Shown: positions 12,293-23,548 of the stretch, piece by piece | Numbering within the stretch: position 1 is the first letter of the stretch | How the letters are laid out: each line of letters opens with the position of its first letter | Assembly: GCA_965112735.1 (NCBI GenBank) | Contig: OZ218954.1 | Span: 2,418,001 to 2,482,000 of the forward strand | DNA length: 64,000 nucleotides | Origin: Phaeosaccion multiseriatum | Taxonomy: Eukaryota > Ochrophyta, other classes | Reading direction: 5' to 3' | Made by a program: the position numbers and the translations under genes | The notes under the pieces: generated by a model | Seen by the model: only the letters and a program-made list of their open reading frames with translations | Databases searched by the model: none | Told to the model about the DNA's origin: nothing

Positions 12293-13310
12293 TTGATCTC
12301 GAGGCTTTTCCGAAGCCAGCAAGGGTGTAGACGGCCCGCATGTGTTTCGAGGTACATGTACTTTATCCGGGCTGGCTCGCAGTTATCCCACGACGAGGGG
12401 AACCAAAGGCACGCAACCCCTCGTCTGTCCGTGAAAGGAGACCGATGAGCAGATGCATGCAGTACGGGCAACGGCTTTGTGACCCTGCCGTTTCGAAACA
12501 CGGTTAAGTCACAGACAGTATGGCTCGAGCGATGGGTTACCACATCTGGCGGTGATTTGGCAGAGGTTGGCCGAGACTCATTGGTGGGGGGTACTTTTTC
12601 GGTGATGTTTGCCTGATGGAGAGGGGCAATTGCTCGGTTCGGACTCAGTTCGCCTTGAGGTGCGTTGTCTTTTGGCCTCCTCCAAAGGAAGTGGCTGGTC
12701 TGTCAGAAGCCACACCCACCTCCACCCTCCTGTCGGACTCTCACGTTAAGAGTGTGGAGGTCATAGTCTGGCCAGCAGAAGAGCTTGGAGGAAGAGTGGA
12801 ATGGGGCAGGGTGGCCCAAAGGTCTTTGATGGTCAGACGAGCCGTGCACTTCACTTTGGACGAGCCCATCCAAGCCGCCACGCGGACGCAAGTGGCCTAT
12901 GGCCCTCTTCCACGTCAATGTAGAAACGAACGCACTAGAAACACGGAGCCGAATATAGCAAAGTCAGAGAGGGTCAGATAATACGTAAACGTATGCATTC
13001 CTTCAGCTCCACTGAGAATGAGAATGTATGTGGCCTTAGCGATGAGAGCCTCACCGTCTTCCGAGACGAAGCAGCCTGCGTTGTTTCGACCAGCGTACTG
13101 GCGGCCGGTCGGTAAGCAGGTAGCACGCCAGCTCACCGGCGGCAGAACGTAGCAGCTGCGGTAGAGCGTAGCAAGTAGCTCATGGCGGCGGTGGCAGGTG
13201 ATGGTTGGCCGGCCGGCCGGTCGGCCGGTATGCGATTCCATCCGCATTTCCGAGTCGAGACTCTTCCTCCCTTTTCTCTTTTTCTTTTCTCGTACCTTAG
13301 TTTGCGCGCT
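12293..13310. other. Intergenic with a remnant of the inverted-repeat element family
   Basis: About 1 kb without a credible gene. From about 13085 to 13240 the sequence resembles the interior of the dispersed inverted-repeat element (GGCCGGTCGGTAAGCAGG, AGCACGCCAGCTCACCGGCGG, GGCCGGCCGGCCGGTCGGCC) but lacks clean terminal repeats, so it is probably a decayed copy. Other open frames here look like chance frames. Confidence 0.55.
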
Positions 13311-13967
13311 ATGAGCGAGGAAAGGGCCAAGCGGTTGAGGGATTTGAAGCAGAGGGCGGAGTCTGCAAAGAGTGCCAGCAGCAGCGGCAGCGAAGCGGCA
13401 AGCACGACCCTCAAGTTCAGGAATTACAGGCCAGGCGAGGAGGTTCAGAAGCAGGGGGACGTTGAGGTCCTTCCCACTGTGCGACCGGCCGCCCACCTCG
13501 CTGGTGCGTACCATCGGATGGATATACCGTGATTTGAATACACGTGGGCCTCAATGAGTTTCGGCTGTGTTGCTGCTTGTATCGACATTTGTAGATGAGG
13601 GGGCAGGCCTTGGCGATGGAGAGTCGGGCGGCCACGTAGAGGCAGCAGGTGATGGGACGAGCATCCTTCGACGGGAGCTGGATAGAGTAAAGGTAAGGCC
13701 TCCGTCCCTCTGTCCTACTAACTGACTGCCAATTAACACGCGGGGCGGGGTGGATGTGCGGTCGTGGCTCGAATGGCGCAGGCAAATACGGACAGTTCAG
13801 TGCTGAATATTGCTCCGAACAAGGCCAACTGGGATCTGCAGCGAAACGTGGAGGGTAAGCTTAACAAACTGAACCGGCGAACACAGCGCGCGTTGGTGGA
13901 GATTCTACGGGAAAAGCTGAAGAGAGAGGCAGAAGAAGCAAGCTCAGATGAGGAGGAGGATGAGTAG
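13311..13967 (+). CDS. CCDC12 / Cwf18-family spliceosome-associated protein
   Basis: The family is associated with the Prp19/activated spliceosome in fungi and animals. Exons: 13311-13503, 13595-13692, 13782-13967, giving 158 residues. The N-terminus MSEERAKRLRDLKQRAES is a charged helix. The characteristic LKFRNYRPGEE follows, and the last exon carries the family core NIAPNKANWDLQRNVEGKLNKLNRRTQRALVEILREKL with an acidic tail. The middle exon is Gly-rich and less conserved. Length matches the family (about 150-170). The start is the first ATG in the frame after a pyrimidine-rich stretch. Confidence 0.88.
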
Positions 13968-14545
13968 CTCTCTTTGGCCTCCAGTTGATATCCACAAGAG
14001 CAGGTTGCGCCACCTCAGAACGGTCTTGGACAGCCAATGATTGTGGACCTTGCTTGCGACCGGAAAGTGCCAGAGTGAGGAGGGTGTGACTTCGATATCG
14101 GAGACATGGCAACGTGGACCGTTAAGTAGCAGGAGCTACCGACCGAATCTGAGCACCCTGCAGGCTGGCAAGTGTTGACGGCTTGCGCTGCCCTGAGGTC
14201 TTTGTGGCGTGCTTCAACTGCTGACGGCATTGACGCGTAGAAGTGGCGGCAGCGGGCATATGGACGCGCCACACGGACAAACATAAGGGATAAGGACTGA
14301 CACACTGCGCTCCAGAGGATCCGAGCCCCATACCATTCCTACTTGATCCAGAAGTACTGCACAGCGAAGAGATGTCAGACCCTTTGAAGGCAGCAGCTAG
14401 CTTTGACCGCCGCTGGGCCCTTCAACCCTCGCCAAGAGGAGGTGCAACACAGCAGTTAGGCTAATCCGTCATTGGCTTTTACCCAACGGCCTGGGAGAGA
14501 ATAGCTGGATCGGAAGTGCGCCAGGTTGAATATGTATTCAATTCT
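13968..14545. other. Intergenic between convergent genes, nothing recognised
   Basis: About 580 bp between the CCDC12-type stop and the end of surface protein A. I see no conserved frame, RNA gene or repeat. It presumably holds the 3' untranslated regions of both genes. Confidence 0.5.
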
Positions 14546-17500
14546 TCATCTGTCTGCTACTTGCTTTGTGCCATCTTGTAAGAAACGTTGTGGGTTTGCG
14601 AAAGGCGAAAACGTCCCTGACCCGTCAAGCCCGCCGCCTGCGGACTCCTCTACAGAGTGCTCAGCAACTCTTGTGTCTTTAGTCCCCTTGCAAACGCGAG
14701 CGGTGCGGACAAAAAAGATGCAGAACGCAGTGATGCAGAGACTCAAAACAATGGTACACGCCCCGACCGCTACCCATGCGAGGAGGGGCAAGCTCGTACC
14801 AAAGAGCTGTTCAACCCCCGCTGTGACAGGGTCGTCGATCCTCGTACCATTCGTACCTGCGTTTACATCTGCAATTGGCATTGCTTCAACCGACACATTG
14901 AAGGAGCACTCCACAGCCCAGCACTCCGATCGAGTAGTGTCCGGGGACAGAAACTCTTCATCGATACACTCTCCATTGGCTCCGTCGAACACAAGGACGG
15001 TGACCACGTCCTCCACGCTGGGGTTTTGACTCTGAGACCGGAGCGAAGAGGAGGACGATACACAGCAAGGTTACTTGCTGTTCCCCGCCCACATGATACT
15101 TCTTTGCTCTTCACCTGATATCGCAGACTGTTCAGAGCAACCAGGGCATCCTCCGGGACTGCGACGAACGTCATATCCTGGTCATTCGTCCCGCTGCCCT
15201 CGCACGCCCAGGAGGATTGTCGGAAGCAAAAGTCGTTGCTGTTGAAATCCAGACTCTCCACTCCATGGATAAGCCTTGTGAAACAAACAGGGAAACTCAA
15301 ATAAGTCGCGTACGGGATGCTACTAGTGAGGCTACTACGCAATGGTCCTACTGACCAATGGGTACTCACGTGAGGAGTCCATAGTGAGAGGAGATGCGAA
15401 AGCGGGAAACGTCCACGCCTCGATCCTGGTCCACCAGCTCGAAGCCTTGGATTGCAACCTCGTCCAGGGAGCCAGCACTTGACACACTTGTCGTCCCACT
15501 GCTGCCCAAGGGAGACACTGTAAATGGACCTGTGGGGCAGGCCAAGTGAACAGCATCGTTCACGTTTCCCACTTCCAGGCCTTGCGTTACTTCCACGCTC
15601 CGGTAAGCGGCATTGCCCGCGACAGCAGCGAAGAAGCTAAAGCTGTCGTCGGTGGCATTGGCAAGCTGACTGCCGTCCCAAGCAACGTTGGGCACGGAAA
15701 AGAAGTCTGCGGCCACGACGAACGACAGGGACCAGAGAGCATTAGACAAGTCGAGTTGGACTTGCTTTGAGAGTTGCTTCTTCCTACCTTGGGAAGGCTC
15801 GTAGATCACTTGAACCGCGCTGGCATAGGGGCTCTCTGCATTCTCAAGCAATGCATCGCCGACGGCAAGTGCCCTTTGGGTGGAAGGGTCGCGCAGAGTG
15901 CCACAGCTAGGAGTAGAAGAGATGACAAACTGAATGTCGAGGGCCTCATCGCTCAGGTCTACTGCATAGAGATTCACCAGGCTGGCCTGGTCCTCCGAAA
16001 CCTTCCACGACGTGTCACCGGGGATGTCGCTCGCAATAGTCGCTACCACGCTGCTGTACGCTGTAATGTCAATCACGCCCAAGAGCGACTCCGCCCCGCT
16101 GACGTCCAGGGCGGTGAAGGCTAGACTGTCCGTGTCCAGCAGACTGGTTATCGTGGCAAGGTGAGGGGACAGATTGAACGAGTTTCGAGGAAAAGGGGGA
16201 GGGGTTGGAGACGCTCAAGGAAGAAAGAAACATCGCCCCCCCCCAAAAGACCAAAGAATACTCACCCTTGTTCACTGGTGCTGGAAGCTCCTGCGGTATA
16301 CACATACGCGGCCTCAAGGGTCCACAGAAGGTCTCCTGCCTCCAACACGTCAGACGAAACGCTCCCATCTTCGTGCACCTGGTAAAGCTCGCCTCGGGAG
16401 GGAGGCGTCACTAGGCGGACCGAGCTAACGTAGTCACCCTCGTCAATGTCATACCCCGTGAAGGAAATGATGCTGGCACGGTTCCCAAAGACCGTGGCGT
16501 TCGAGTTGATCGCCGTGGGAGGGTCGTTCTTTGCAAGAACGTGAATCGCGACGGTGTTGTTGGATGTGCTCCGCAATCCAGTCACTCCATCTACCGCAAA
16601 ACAACGAAAGCTGAATGCGGAAGCGCAAGAGGGTTTGGTTAGTCCTTTTGGAATAGATTAGTATTCCCCACACGGTCTCACCTCGCATAGGCTTGAGTCT
16701 CCCCGCTGCTTTCGTCCTTCTCGGGCCGGTACATGAGGGAGAACGTGTTGGTGGAGCTGTTTCCCACCTCCGCCTGGAGCTTGTGGGGTACAGAAGAGAT
16801 GCTGTAGCCACTACTGTCCAGCAATTGGCCTCTCGTTGGGAGCGAGGCCACCCATAGCTCCGGCGCAGCTGCGTTAGCAGTATAGCCTGGAAAGGCGGGG
16901 TCTTCGTCTGCGTCCACTACGGAGACACTGAAGTTGGATAGATCACCAAAGGGCACAGGCTGCAGGTAAAAGCTCGGTGTGCTGTAATGATCTCCGCTCT
17001 CTCCATCTTCGTTCAGTACAACGGAAGCATCCAGCGGCACAGGCCGGCTGTTGGGCAGACCTGCTGCGTAATTCTGCTCAACCTCACCGGCAAGTAGAGG
17101 TCTAGCATATACAGCAGCCATGAAGACTGTGCCTGGCAGGGCCCTCGAGGAGACCTGGGGGTCGTCAGAATCGCTGCTGCTCCTGCCTCGACTCATGATG
17201 TTCAGGACGTAATCGTCCCTCCAAAACCCCTCTTGACCAAAGTCAGGCACACGCCATAGCGTCCTCACCAGCTCCAGGCCATTGACGTACGCCGTCACAG
17301 CGAGCATCCCTAACTCGACTGGTGCGAGCCTCTGAACAACCCAGAGAAGATGGACATACTGGCCGCTGACGAGGTTGTAGTCCGCCACCTGTACGTCCTG
17401 GCAGTCGCCCCCTACAGAACTTGTTCGCAATCCGTAGGTACCATTGCGCACATACATTTCAAAATCTAGTTCCTGCGATGCGCACTCCTCTGGAGAAGAA

Positions 17501-17910
17501 GACGTGAGGCTTGTTCGATTGCTGCTTGCCATCAAGGTGTAGGCGCCAGCCTTGTCCAGCACCGTATCGTCATGGTGGAGCCACATCTCCAGGGAAAACC
17601 CCTCCGAATCGGATGTCTGCAGCAGCTCATAAAAGGCTGCTGCATCACCTTGGGACTGAAGTCGAAAAGACCCAGCGGGGTTTGCCTGAGACAACACCCC
17701 CAAGCTATTGACGCACTCGACCCCATCTCCGTACACCGCGAGGCTGCCGAACGACCCAGGTGTTCCACTGCTTTGAAGCAAGTTGGCCTCGCATTCCACC
17801 CGTGGCATCTCATAGTGTACGTGAGGTGAGCTTACCCGGCCAGGAGAGTTGTAGGCGGACACTATTGCCCACGTCCCCGCAGAGAAAACACAGGACAGGA
17901 CCTTCATCAT
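14546..17910 (-). CDS. Large type I membrane protein A: LamG-like domain plus cadherin-like repeats
   Basis: Probably a cell-surface or secreted-face protein; function unknown. Exons: 17910-16682, 16610-16266, 16143-15370, 15274-15115, 15031-14546, giving about 997 residues. Order: a short signal-like N-terminus (MMKVLSCVFSAGTWAIVSAY), a concanavalin A/LamG-like region (about 30-315, with FSLEMWLHHDD and WRDDYVLNIMSRG), then repeats of the form NDPPTAINSNATVFG…SFTGYDIDEGDYVSSVRLV that recall cadherin-like tandem modules. A transmembrane helix follows at about 918-944 and a short cytoplasmic tail ends the protein. The part encoded by 14887-17065 is almost identical to protein B (29988-33881), but the N-terminal and C-terminal parts are only distantly similar. 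The 246 bp upstream is shared with the divergent NASP gene. Confidence 0.82.
14887..17065 (-). repeat. Left arm of a 2.18 kb near-identical inverted repeat
   Basis: This stretch is the reverse complement of 31311-33489. Any left-arm position plus its right-arm partner equals 48376 at every checkpoint I tested from end to end, so there are no net indels. By eye I count fewer than about 20 mismatches. Introns match as well as exons. Identity stops abruptly inside coding sequence at both ends, although the flanking coding sequence is still homologous. The arms are 14.2 kb apart and enclose six complete genes. Confidence 0.93.
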
Positions 17911-18156
17911 GGAAAGGGGCTCTGCACAACTGTGAAACCCCAAGAAAGCGTCTTCTCCTCTTACGGTTGGGATTGCCCCCACCGCTGTCACAATTACAGC
18001 GCATCGCGTCTCGTTTTTTGGGCATCGGTCTTAATCAGGGATCAATCAAAATGAGGAAGGAGGAATGTCAAGTTCCGGCCACCAAGCGGAAATTTTCCCA
18101 TTTCAAAAATCCTTTCCCAGCTGTTGTTGCTGTCCAATTTGGAGCGAGCACTTCAG

Positions 18157-19743
18157 ATGAGCGATCCTCGAATCAAGCAAGGACGGGCGCTGCTTGATGC
18201 CAAGCGCTATGATGATGCCATAACGTGAGTATCGGCAAGCAACTAGAGACGCATCACCGAAGGATAGAAAAAGAAATAGGCCCCTCACCCCGACGGGCCT
18301 CGTCCTTGCTGTACGGCCAGGTATTTTGGTGAGCTCCTGCAGCTATCGTCGGGATCGTCTGGGGACGACCTTAGTATGCATCTAGGTCCCCTTTACTACG
18401 AGTACGGGAATGCTCTGCTAAGAAAAGCCGAAGACGGGACCAACATATTTGGGGAGACTGTCCAGCAGGCAGAGCAGGACAAGGTGGGTGCCGTGCCTTG
18501 AAGATGTTACAAGGATCTTGCGGAGGTGCTGAATCACCTCCGCCTTCTCTACCTTTGGCTTTTTGGCGTTGTTTTGGAGCACAGCTTGAGAAGAGCACTC
18601 AGGCTGCTGACGCTGGGGGAGCGGGAGAGGGTAGCTCATCCGCGACCCCCTCAGCCTCGTCTCCTATGGCGGTGGCTTCATCGCCTGCTGCACCTTCTTC
18701 AAGCGAAGCTGACTCATCCGAGGAGACTCCCGCAAATGGAGCCCTGCCCGAAAACGCAGAGGAAGGAGACGAAGACGGAGTCCGAGCTGCAATGGTTAAA
18801 AGCATGGTGGCACAGGTGAGCCCTTCCCCCGCGTCGGTCGTCTTTTTTAACGGGTTGCTCAAGCTACATTGAATGCTATCAACTCTCACGCAGCGGGAAC
18901 AGGACGAGGACGATATGGAGTGCGCATGGGAGAATTTAGAGGCTGCGAGGCTGGTGTACAGCAAGGGGGACAAGTCCTCCGCCAACTTGACTGCGTTGGG
19001 ACGTGTGCTGCTTCGCTTAGGAGACTTGAGCATGCTCAATGGGCAGTTTACACAAGCAGTGCAGGATTTTTCAGGCTGTCTTACGGGAGAAGAGGAGGGC
19101 CCGCGACCTCCGAACGGCGAACGAGGAATGGCAGAGGCTCATTACGAACTCGCATTGGCACACATCTACGCCTCTTCCACGGAGGGAATGGGTGCGGACG
19201 AAAAGAGGCAGCATACGGCTGACGCGCTGGCGAACTACGAGAAGTCCGCCGCCTTTTTCGGCAAAGTGATTGAAGCGCTACAGAAGGTGAGTAGCCGGAG
19301 CATGTCATTCTCTGATCACAGAACTTTCTTGGTCTCACCGACCCCGCCCACCTGCTGCGATTCCCCCCACGCCTCAGGCGAAGGCTGTTGAAGGAGACGC
19401 TGGAAATGAGCAGGTGAACGGGAAGGGTAAGGCGCAACCGAACAGCGCGTCGACGGCGGGTGTCAAGGAGGTGAACGAATTGGAAGAGTTGATTGATATC
19501 CGCGACACCATCATGGAGACCATTGCGACTGCAAAGAGCGGCGCAGAACAGGAAGCGTTGCAGTCTTTGAAAGAGCCCCAGACCGTAATCGGCTTTGGCG
19601 GCCCGACCGTTCCTGCAGCGGAGAAGGGGAAAGCACAAGAAGCAAGCTCCAAGGGAACCCTCCTGGTGGCTAAGAAGAAGAAGAGGTCGCCGGAGAGCAA
19701 CACAGAGCAGGGAAAGAAAGCGAAGACAGACCCAACGGGATGA
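18157..19743 (+). CDS. NASP: NASP/Sim3/Hif1-family histone chaperone (SHNi-TPR)
   Basis: Family members bind histone H3-H4 and support nuclear supply of histones. Exons: 18157-18224, 18321-18483, 18585-18815, 18894-19286, 19378-19743, giving 406 residues. Features: a first TPR (residues about 1-55: IKQGRALLDAKRYDDAITYFGELLQL … GPLYYEYGNALLRKAE), interrupted by an acidic Ser/Ala/Glu-rich insertion (about 80-155), then the family hallmark WENLEAARLVYSK … LRLGDLSMLNGQFTQAVQDF and AEAHYELALAHIY. A coiled region follows, and the C-terminus is Lys-rich with AKKKKRSPES as a likely nuclear signal. The acidic insert inside the TPR is typical of the family. An upstream noncoding exon is possible, because CAG immediately precedes the ATG. 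Confidence 0.9.
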
Positions 19744-19896
19744 TCCATAGGACCTTTTTTTACAAATAAAAAGAAGCAATTTTTCTTTGCGGAGGTGGTG
19801 CATGTCTTTTTCCCGTCATTCATTTTACATGCACGCCAGCTCTCGACAACAAAGACTCGACGCAAGGCGGTGTGTTTTCCCCTCCCAAACACTCCT

Positions 19897-21165
19897 TCAA
19901 TCACCAGAGCTTTCCAAGAACTCGAGGTATTTGCCCAGTTGTATGCGGTAGGTGGTCATGTCGGATTGCGTGGTCCACTCATCAATGTCCTCTCGCATCT
20001 GCTTTTGTCCGCACTTCTCGGCGTAGATTAGACTTGCTACCCCACAGTCAAAGCCTGTCGTCTGCTGCTGCCTGGTGATTGCACTGTAGCTCCTTTGCAC
20101 CCACTTTGTATACAGTCCTGGAAGGGGCCATATTGTGTCCAACCAATGAAAGACCTCCTTGGGTATATAACGGAAGCTCACACCTTCCGAGGCATGGCGG
20201 GAACTACTCGTGCGCTTCGCCGGTTTGCCCATCGGCTCGAAAAGCTGCAACTCGGGAACAGGGTGATGCTGTACGCGAAGCAGGTTCCAGTGCCGATTCC
20301 TAATGTTGGCCAGGAAAATCACGGGCTTTCGAGCCCCGTAATCCAGCTGCCGCCCGATAATGTCTGTCGCAACCTCCATATCGGCCTTTGTCATGCTGCG
20401 CAGGCGAAACGCAGCAAACTCGATGGGCATGAAGTGCACGTCCGGATAGGCCATGGCAAACTTGCTCAGAACAATGTCTATGAAAGAGCTGGTGAGCCAG
20501 GTTTCGTCCGATACTTCGTCTCCCAACATTGCCCCCCGCAGCAGACCGTGCAAGGCAGAAATTCCCGCTCCAGCAGGACCAGTGTCCGCGTTCGGGACCA
20601 GAAAATCCTCCAAACAAGACTTGAATCCTGGCAAAGGCTCGGCCCACCGATATGGCATCATTGTGCGCGCAATTTGCAATCGAAGGGTGCGCCTCCCGCT
20701 CTGGTCTCGTGGAACATCTAATGCCTGGCCATCCTCCGCACTTGCGGAAGGCTCGTCCGTCGCATCCAGTAATGGCGCGCCCATACCACTACCACCACTG
20801 CCACAACTATCACTGATGCTCCTTTTGCACCTCCCCGCCTTGGCTTCCGAGCAGGCACCGTCACTCTCATCCTCCCAGTCTTCGCTGAGGCAGCTCCACT
20901 CCACCCCGCTCGACACGTCCTCAGGGCTCTCACTACTGGTGCTGGTGCTCGTGCTGTGAGTGCTGCTCCTACTGCTGCTGCTGTTACCGATCGAGGACCG
21001 ATGAGGGCTTTCGTCCTGACTGTCATCTGCTCCAGCCGCAGCCGCCGCCGCCGCTGCTGCTGCCGCAATGTCAAGAACGCTGCTTCGGGCACGTTTCTTC
21101 CCTTTCCATGCAGTAACAAGAGGAGCTGGGTGCAATCTCTCCACCTTTGTCCTTTGCCGGGCCAT
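19897..21165 (-). CDS. Ulp1/SENP-like cysteine protease (C48 fold)
   Basis: Likely removes SUMO or a related ubiquitin-like modifier. Single exon, 422 residues. The N-terminal half is low complexity (polyAla, Ser-rich, acidic). The protease domain occupies about 195-415. Candidate catalytic residues: His292 in NRHWNLL, Gln368 and Cys374 in QQTTGFDCGVASLIYAEKC. The acidic member of the triad normally lies in a YDSL-type strand; here the matching strand reads LQLFEPMG, so Glu appears in place of Asp. Intronless, unlike most neighbours. It is divergent from the phosphatase gene across only 115 bp and convergent with the NASP gene. Confidence 0.87.
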   Translation of the reverse strand: MARQRTKVERLHPAPLVTAWKGKKRARSSVLDIAAAAAAAAAAAGADDSQDESPHRSSIGNSSSSRSSTHSTSTSTSSESPEDVSSGVEWSCLSEDWEDESDGACSEAKAGRCKRSISDSCGSGGSGMGAPLLDATDEPSASAEDGQALDVPRDQSGRRTLRLQIARTMMPYRWAEPLPGFKSCLEDFLVPNADTGPAGAGISALHGLLRGAMLGDEVSDETWLTSSFIDIVLSKFAMAYPDVHFMPIEFAAFRLRSMTKADMEVATDIIGRQLDYGARKPVIFLANIRNRHWNLLRVQHHPVPELQLFEPMGKPAKRTSSSRHASEGVSFRYIPKEVFHWLDTIWPLPGLYTKWVQRSYSAITRQQQTTGFDCGVASLIYAEKCGQKQMREDIDEWTTQSDMTTYRIQLGKYLEFLESSGD

Positions 21166-21280
21166 TGTTGCTCTCTTGTGGAGAGGGGGGGGAGGGGAGG
21201 GAGTTTTGAGTTTTGTGTAAAAGTTTCAGTTTAGCAACTTTGAACAGGGTACTTCGCTTGCAGCGGGTTCGCCTTCTTCC

Positions 21281-22468
21281 ATGGCGGGGGGGAGTACGAA
21301 GAGCGGGCCGGACCAAGTGCTTCCCTATCTCTACATTGGCAACAAGGCCAACGCCAAGAACATCGGAGTACTGCAGAGCCTTGGCATCAAACGGATCTTA
21401 AATGTGACTCCACAGGCACGCCAAAGTCTTGATTGTGTTTGTAGGCGCTGAGGGAGACTGGAACTCACGGCATCTCCTTTTCTGTGTTCGATTGTTGCTG
21501 TGAAGCAGAGAGCAACGGACCCAGTCGCAGGGTGCCCCAATTTTCACGAGAAGACTGGCTTGTTTGTTTACAAGAGAATACCCATTTTTGACAATCGGTG
21601 AGTTGGGGGGGGAGGCTGGCAGAAGGGGGCGGGTTCTTGGTGAAGCCACCATCTTAAAAGGAGAAAGGCAGACTGCTGACTACTACAATCGTGTTTGGTT
21701 GGTGCAGGGGTGAAGACATTCTGTCTCACATGGACGAGGCCATCGCATTCATCGAACAGGTGGGTGGGCGTACCGATGGGGTCGTGGGGGAAGGGGAGTA
21801 TGTGTGTAGCTCATACAGGGGGTATGGGAATGCCTTGTCTCATTCTTCTGCCTTGCTTGGTGTATGATCAGGGCAAGCATTATGGGTCGGTGCTCGTGCA
21901 TTGCAACAAGGGCGTCAGTCGCAGTTCGAGCATCGTGATGGGATACTTGATGAACAAGAGGGACATGAGTTTTAAGGAGGCTTTCGACTGTCTTCGCATG
22001 ACAAGACCGGTCGTGAATCCGCATGAAGGATTCATCTCACAGCTGAAGAAGTACGATGTGCAACTTGCCGCGGAGAGGAAAGGTAGCGACGGAGAGTCCA
22101 GCAAAACAGCGTCGATAGGGCCATCTTTGATGGACGGACAGGGGCAAGCTACTCCTAGTGATAGAGATGATGATGAGGGAGGAGCTGCAGCACAGGTGGG
22201 ACCTTGCATAGGACCCTCTCCGATAGTAGAACCTTGCCTTGGGCAAGACGACAAAGATGGAGCTGGAGTGTCGAGATTGGAAACGGCACCGCAGCCGGAA
22301 GAACTGCAAAATGAGCAAACCCCAAAGGGCCCGGCAATAGGACCAGCCAGGGCTGGACATTCCGCAAAGAGGAAGGCGGTGGAGGAGGCAGAGGGGGGTG
22401 CGAGACGGAAGGGGCCGACCTTGGGGCCAGCTGCACCTCCCCCTGGCGGAAATGGCCCACAACTGTGA
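21281..22468 (+). CDS. Dual-specificity protein phosphatase
   Basis: Dephosphorylates phospho-Ser/Thr and phospho-Tyr. Exons: 21281-21415, 21509-21597, 21708-21759, 21872-22468, giving 290 residues. DSP landmarks: LPYLYIGNKANAKN, ILNVTPQ, YKRIPIFDNRGEDILSHMDEAI and the active-site loop VHCNKGVSRSSS (nucleophile Cys103, Arg109). The general-acid Asp lies in IFDN. The C-terminal 120 residues are disordered, with repeated GP-x-x-GP motifs (IGPS, VGPCIGPS, PAIGPAR, PTLGPAA). The first intron starts GCACGC rather than GT; using it joins NVTPQ to RATDPVAGCPNF exactly as in homologues. The ATG sits 115 bp from the Ulp1-like start. Confidence 0.92.
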
Positions 22469-22568
22469 CGAGAAGGATCCTGCTCGAAATAGAGAGACTC
22501 TCTGGCTTGATATATATAATAAAATGAATTTACAGTATGTACATACACTGCGCTGCATATAGTGTTGC

Positions 22569-23226
22569 CTACTGCAGCCCACCGCCCTTGCCCTGTTTCC
22601 TCTGTAACAACGACCAAACGTAGAGATACACCTTGTCTCTCACTTCTCTCGTGCCGTAAATGGGATTGTGCACGTTATTTCCCGAAGTGGTGTTCGGTGA
22701 GACGTGCGTCGTTTCTGCAGCCTTGGGAAGAGGTCCTGCTGCTCCGGCTTGGTCGTCTTCAGTCAAAAGCTTTTCGATCCCGCCCATGGCACCCCTGCGT
22801 ACCAATCGGTGATGAAAGCACGGCAAAGTGAGAACCAAACTTGAGCGAGCTTACCTTGCTTGTCCGACCTACCTCAGCAACTCGGTCTCTTCGGTCGTGA
22901 GCGGTCCGTCCATTCGGCGCTTCTTCAGCATCTTGTCCAGAAGTTGCAAGCTCTGCTCTTTCTCGGCCGTGAGCGCTCCACCGCCGCCCAAACCTTGCCC
23001 ACAACCCAGCCCAGACATCTCGGAATTGGCCATCCGACAGTCGATTATACGCGCCCATTCGAGCATTTCCTTGTACGTGGGGACCGCTGTGACGGTGTAT
23101 AAGGCCCGAAGCTCCGCCCCATCCTCTCCTCCTCCTACCTTCTGCTGCTGAGGTGCTACTGTTGCTGCTACTGAAGCCCCCCTTCGCCGCGGCAGCAGCC
23201 CCCCCCCGACAAAGCCACCCACAGCT

Positions 23227-23264
<38 letters not shown>

Positions 23265-23324
23265 GGGCAGCACAGCCGCCCCCATGGCACCCGTTTTGTA
23301 GCTCTTTATGGACACTGCTGCCAT
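22569..23324 (-). CDS. Unknown protein with plastid-type presequence
   Basis: Exons 23324-22873 and 22794-22569 give 225 residues. I do not recognise the family. The N-terminus has a polyLeu signal core (about residues 20-31) ending QAVGGFVGG, a possible plastid-targeting cleavage site with Phe. The mature part contains VPTYKEMLEWARIIDCRMANSEMSGLG and a helical segment EKEQSLQLLDKMLKKRRMDG…TEETELLR. It ends GTREVRDKVYLYVWSLLQRKQGKGG. Its stop is 100 bp from the phosphatase stop (convergent). An alternative longer start upstream in the same frame is not an ATG. Confidence 0.65.
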
Positions 23325-23548
23325 CTGTGTGTACCGTAGCGGTGAACCAATGCTCCAACGTGGATTGGGCGTTTCAATTTCTTCTATCTCTTTTCCCCCT
23401 CTCCTCTCCTTCAAGCAGCTAAATTCTATTCTAATATAGACTGTCATTAAAACTGAGCTCATTTGTCTTCTATAACGATGTAAAGGGTGGACGCCCATCC
23501 GCGTCTTGTCGCTCTCCACTTGACGTATAGGGGAGAGTTGACCTTGAC

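Noticed and set aside
12915-13514. 199-residue minus-strand frame over the CCDC12-type first exon
   Set aside because: Antisense shadow extending into a decayed inverted-repeat element.
17911-17991. Longer N-terminus for surface protein A from an upstream GTG
   Set aside because: There is no ATG there, and the ATG pair at 17907-17910 starts a signal-like sequence.
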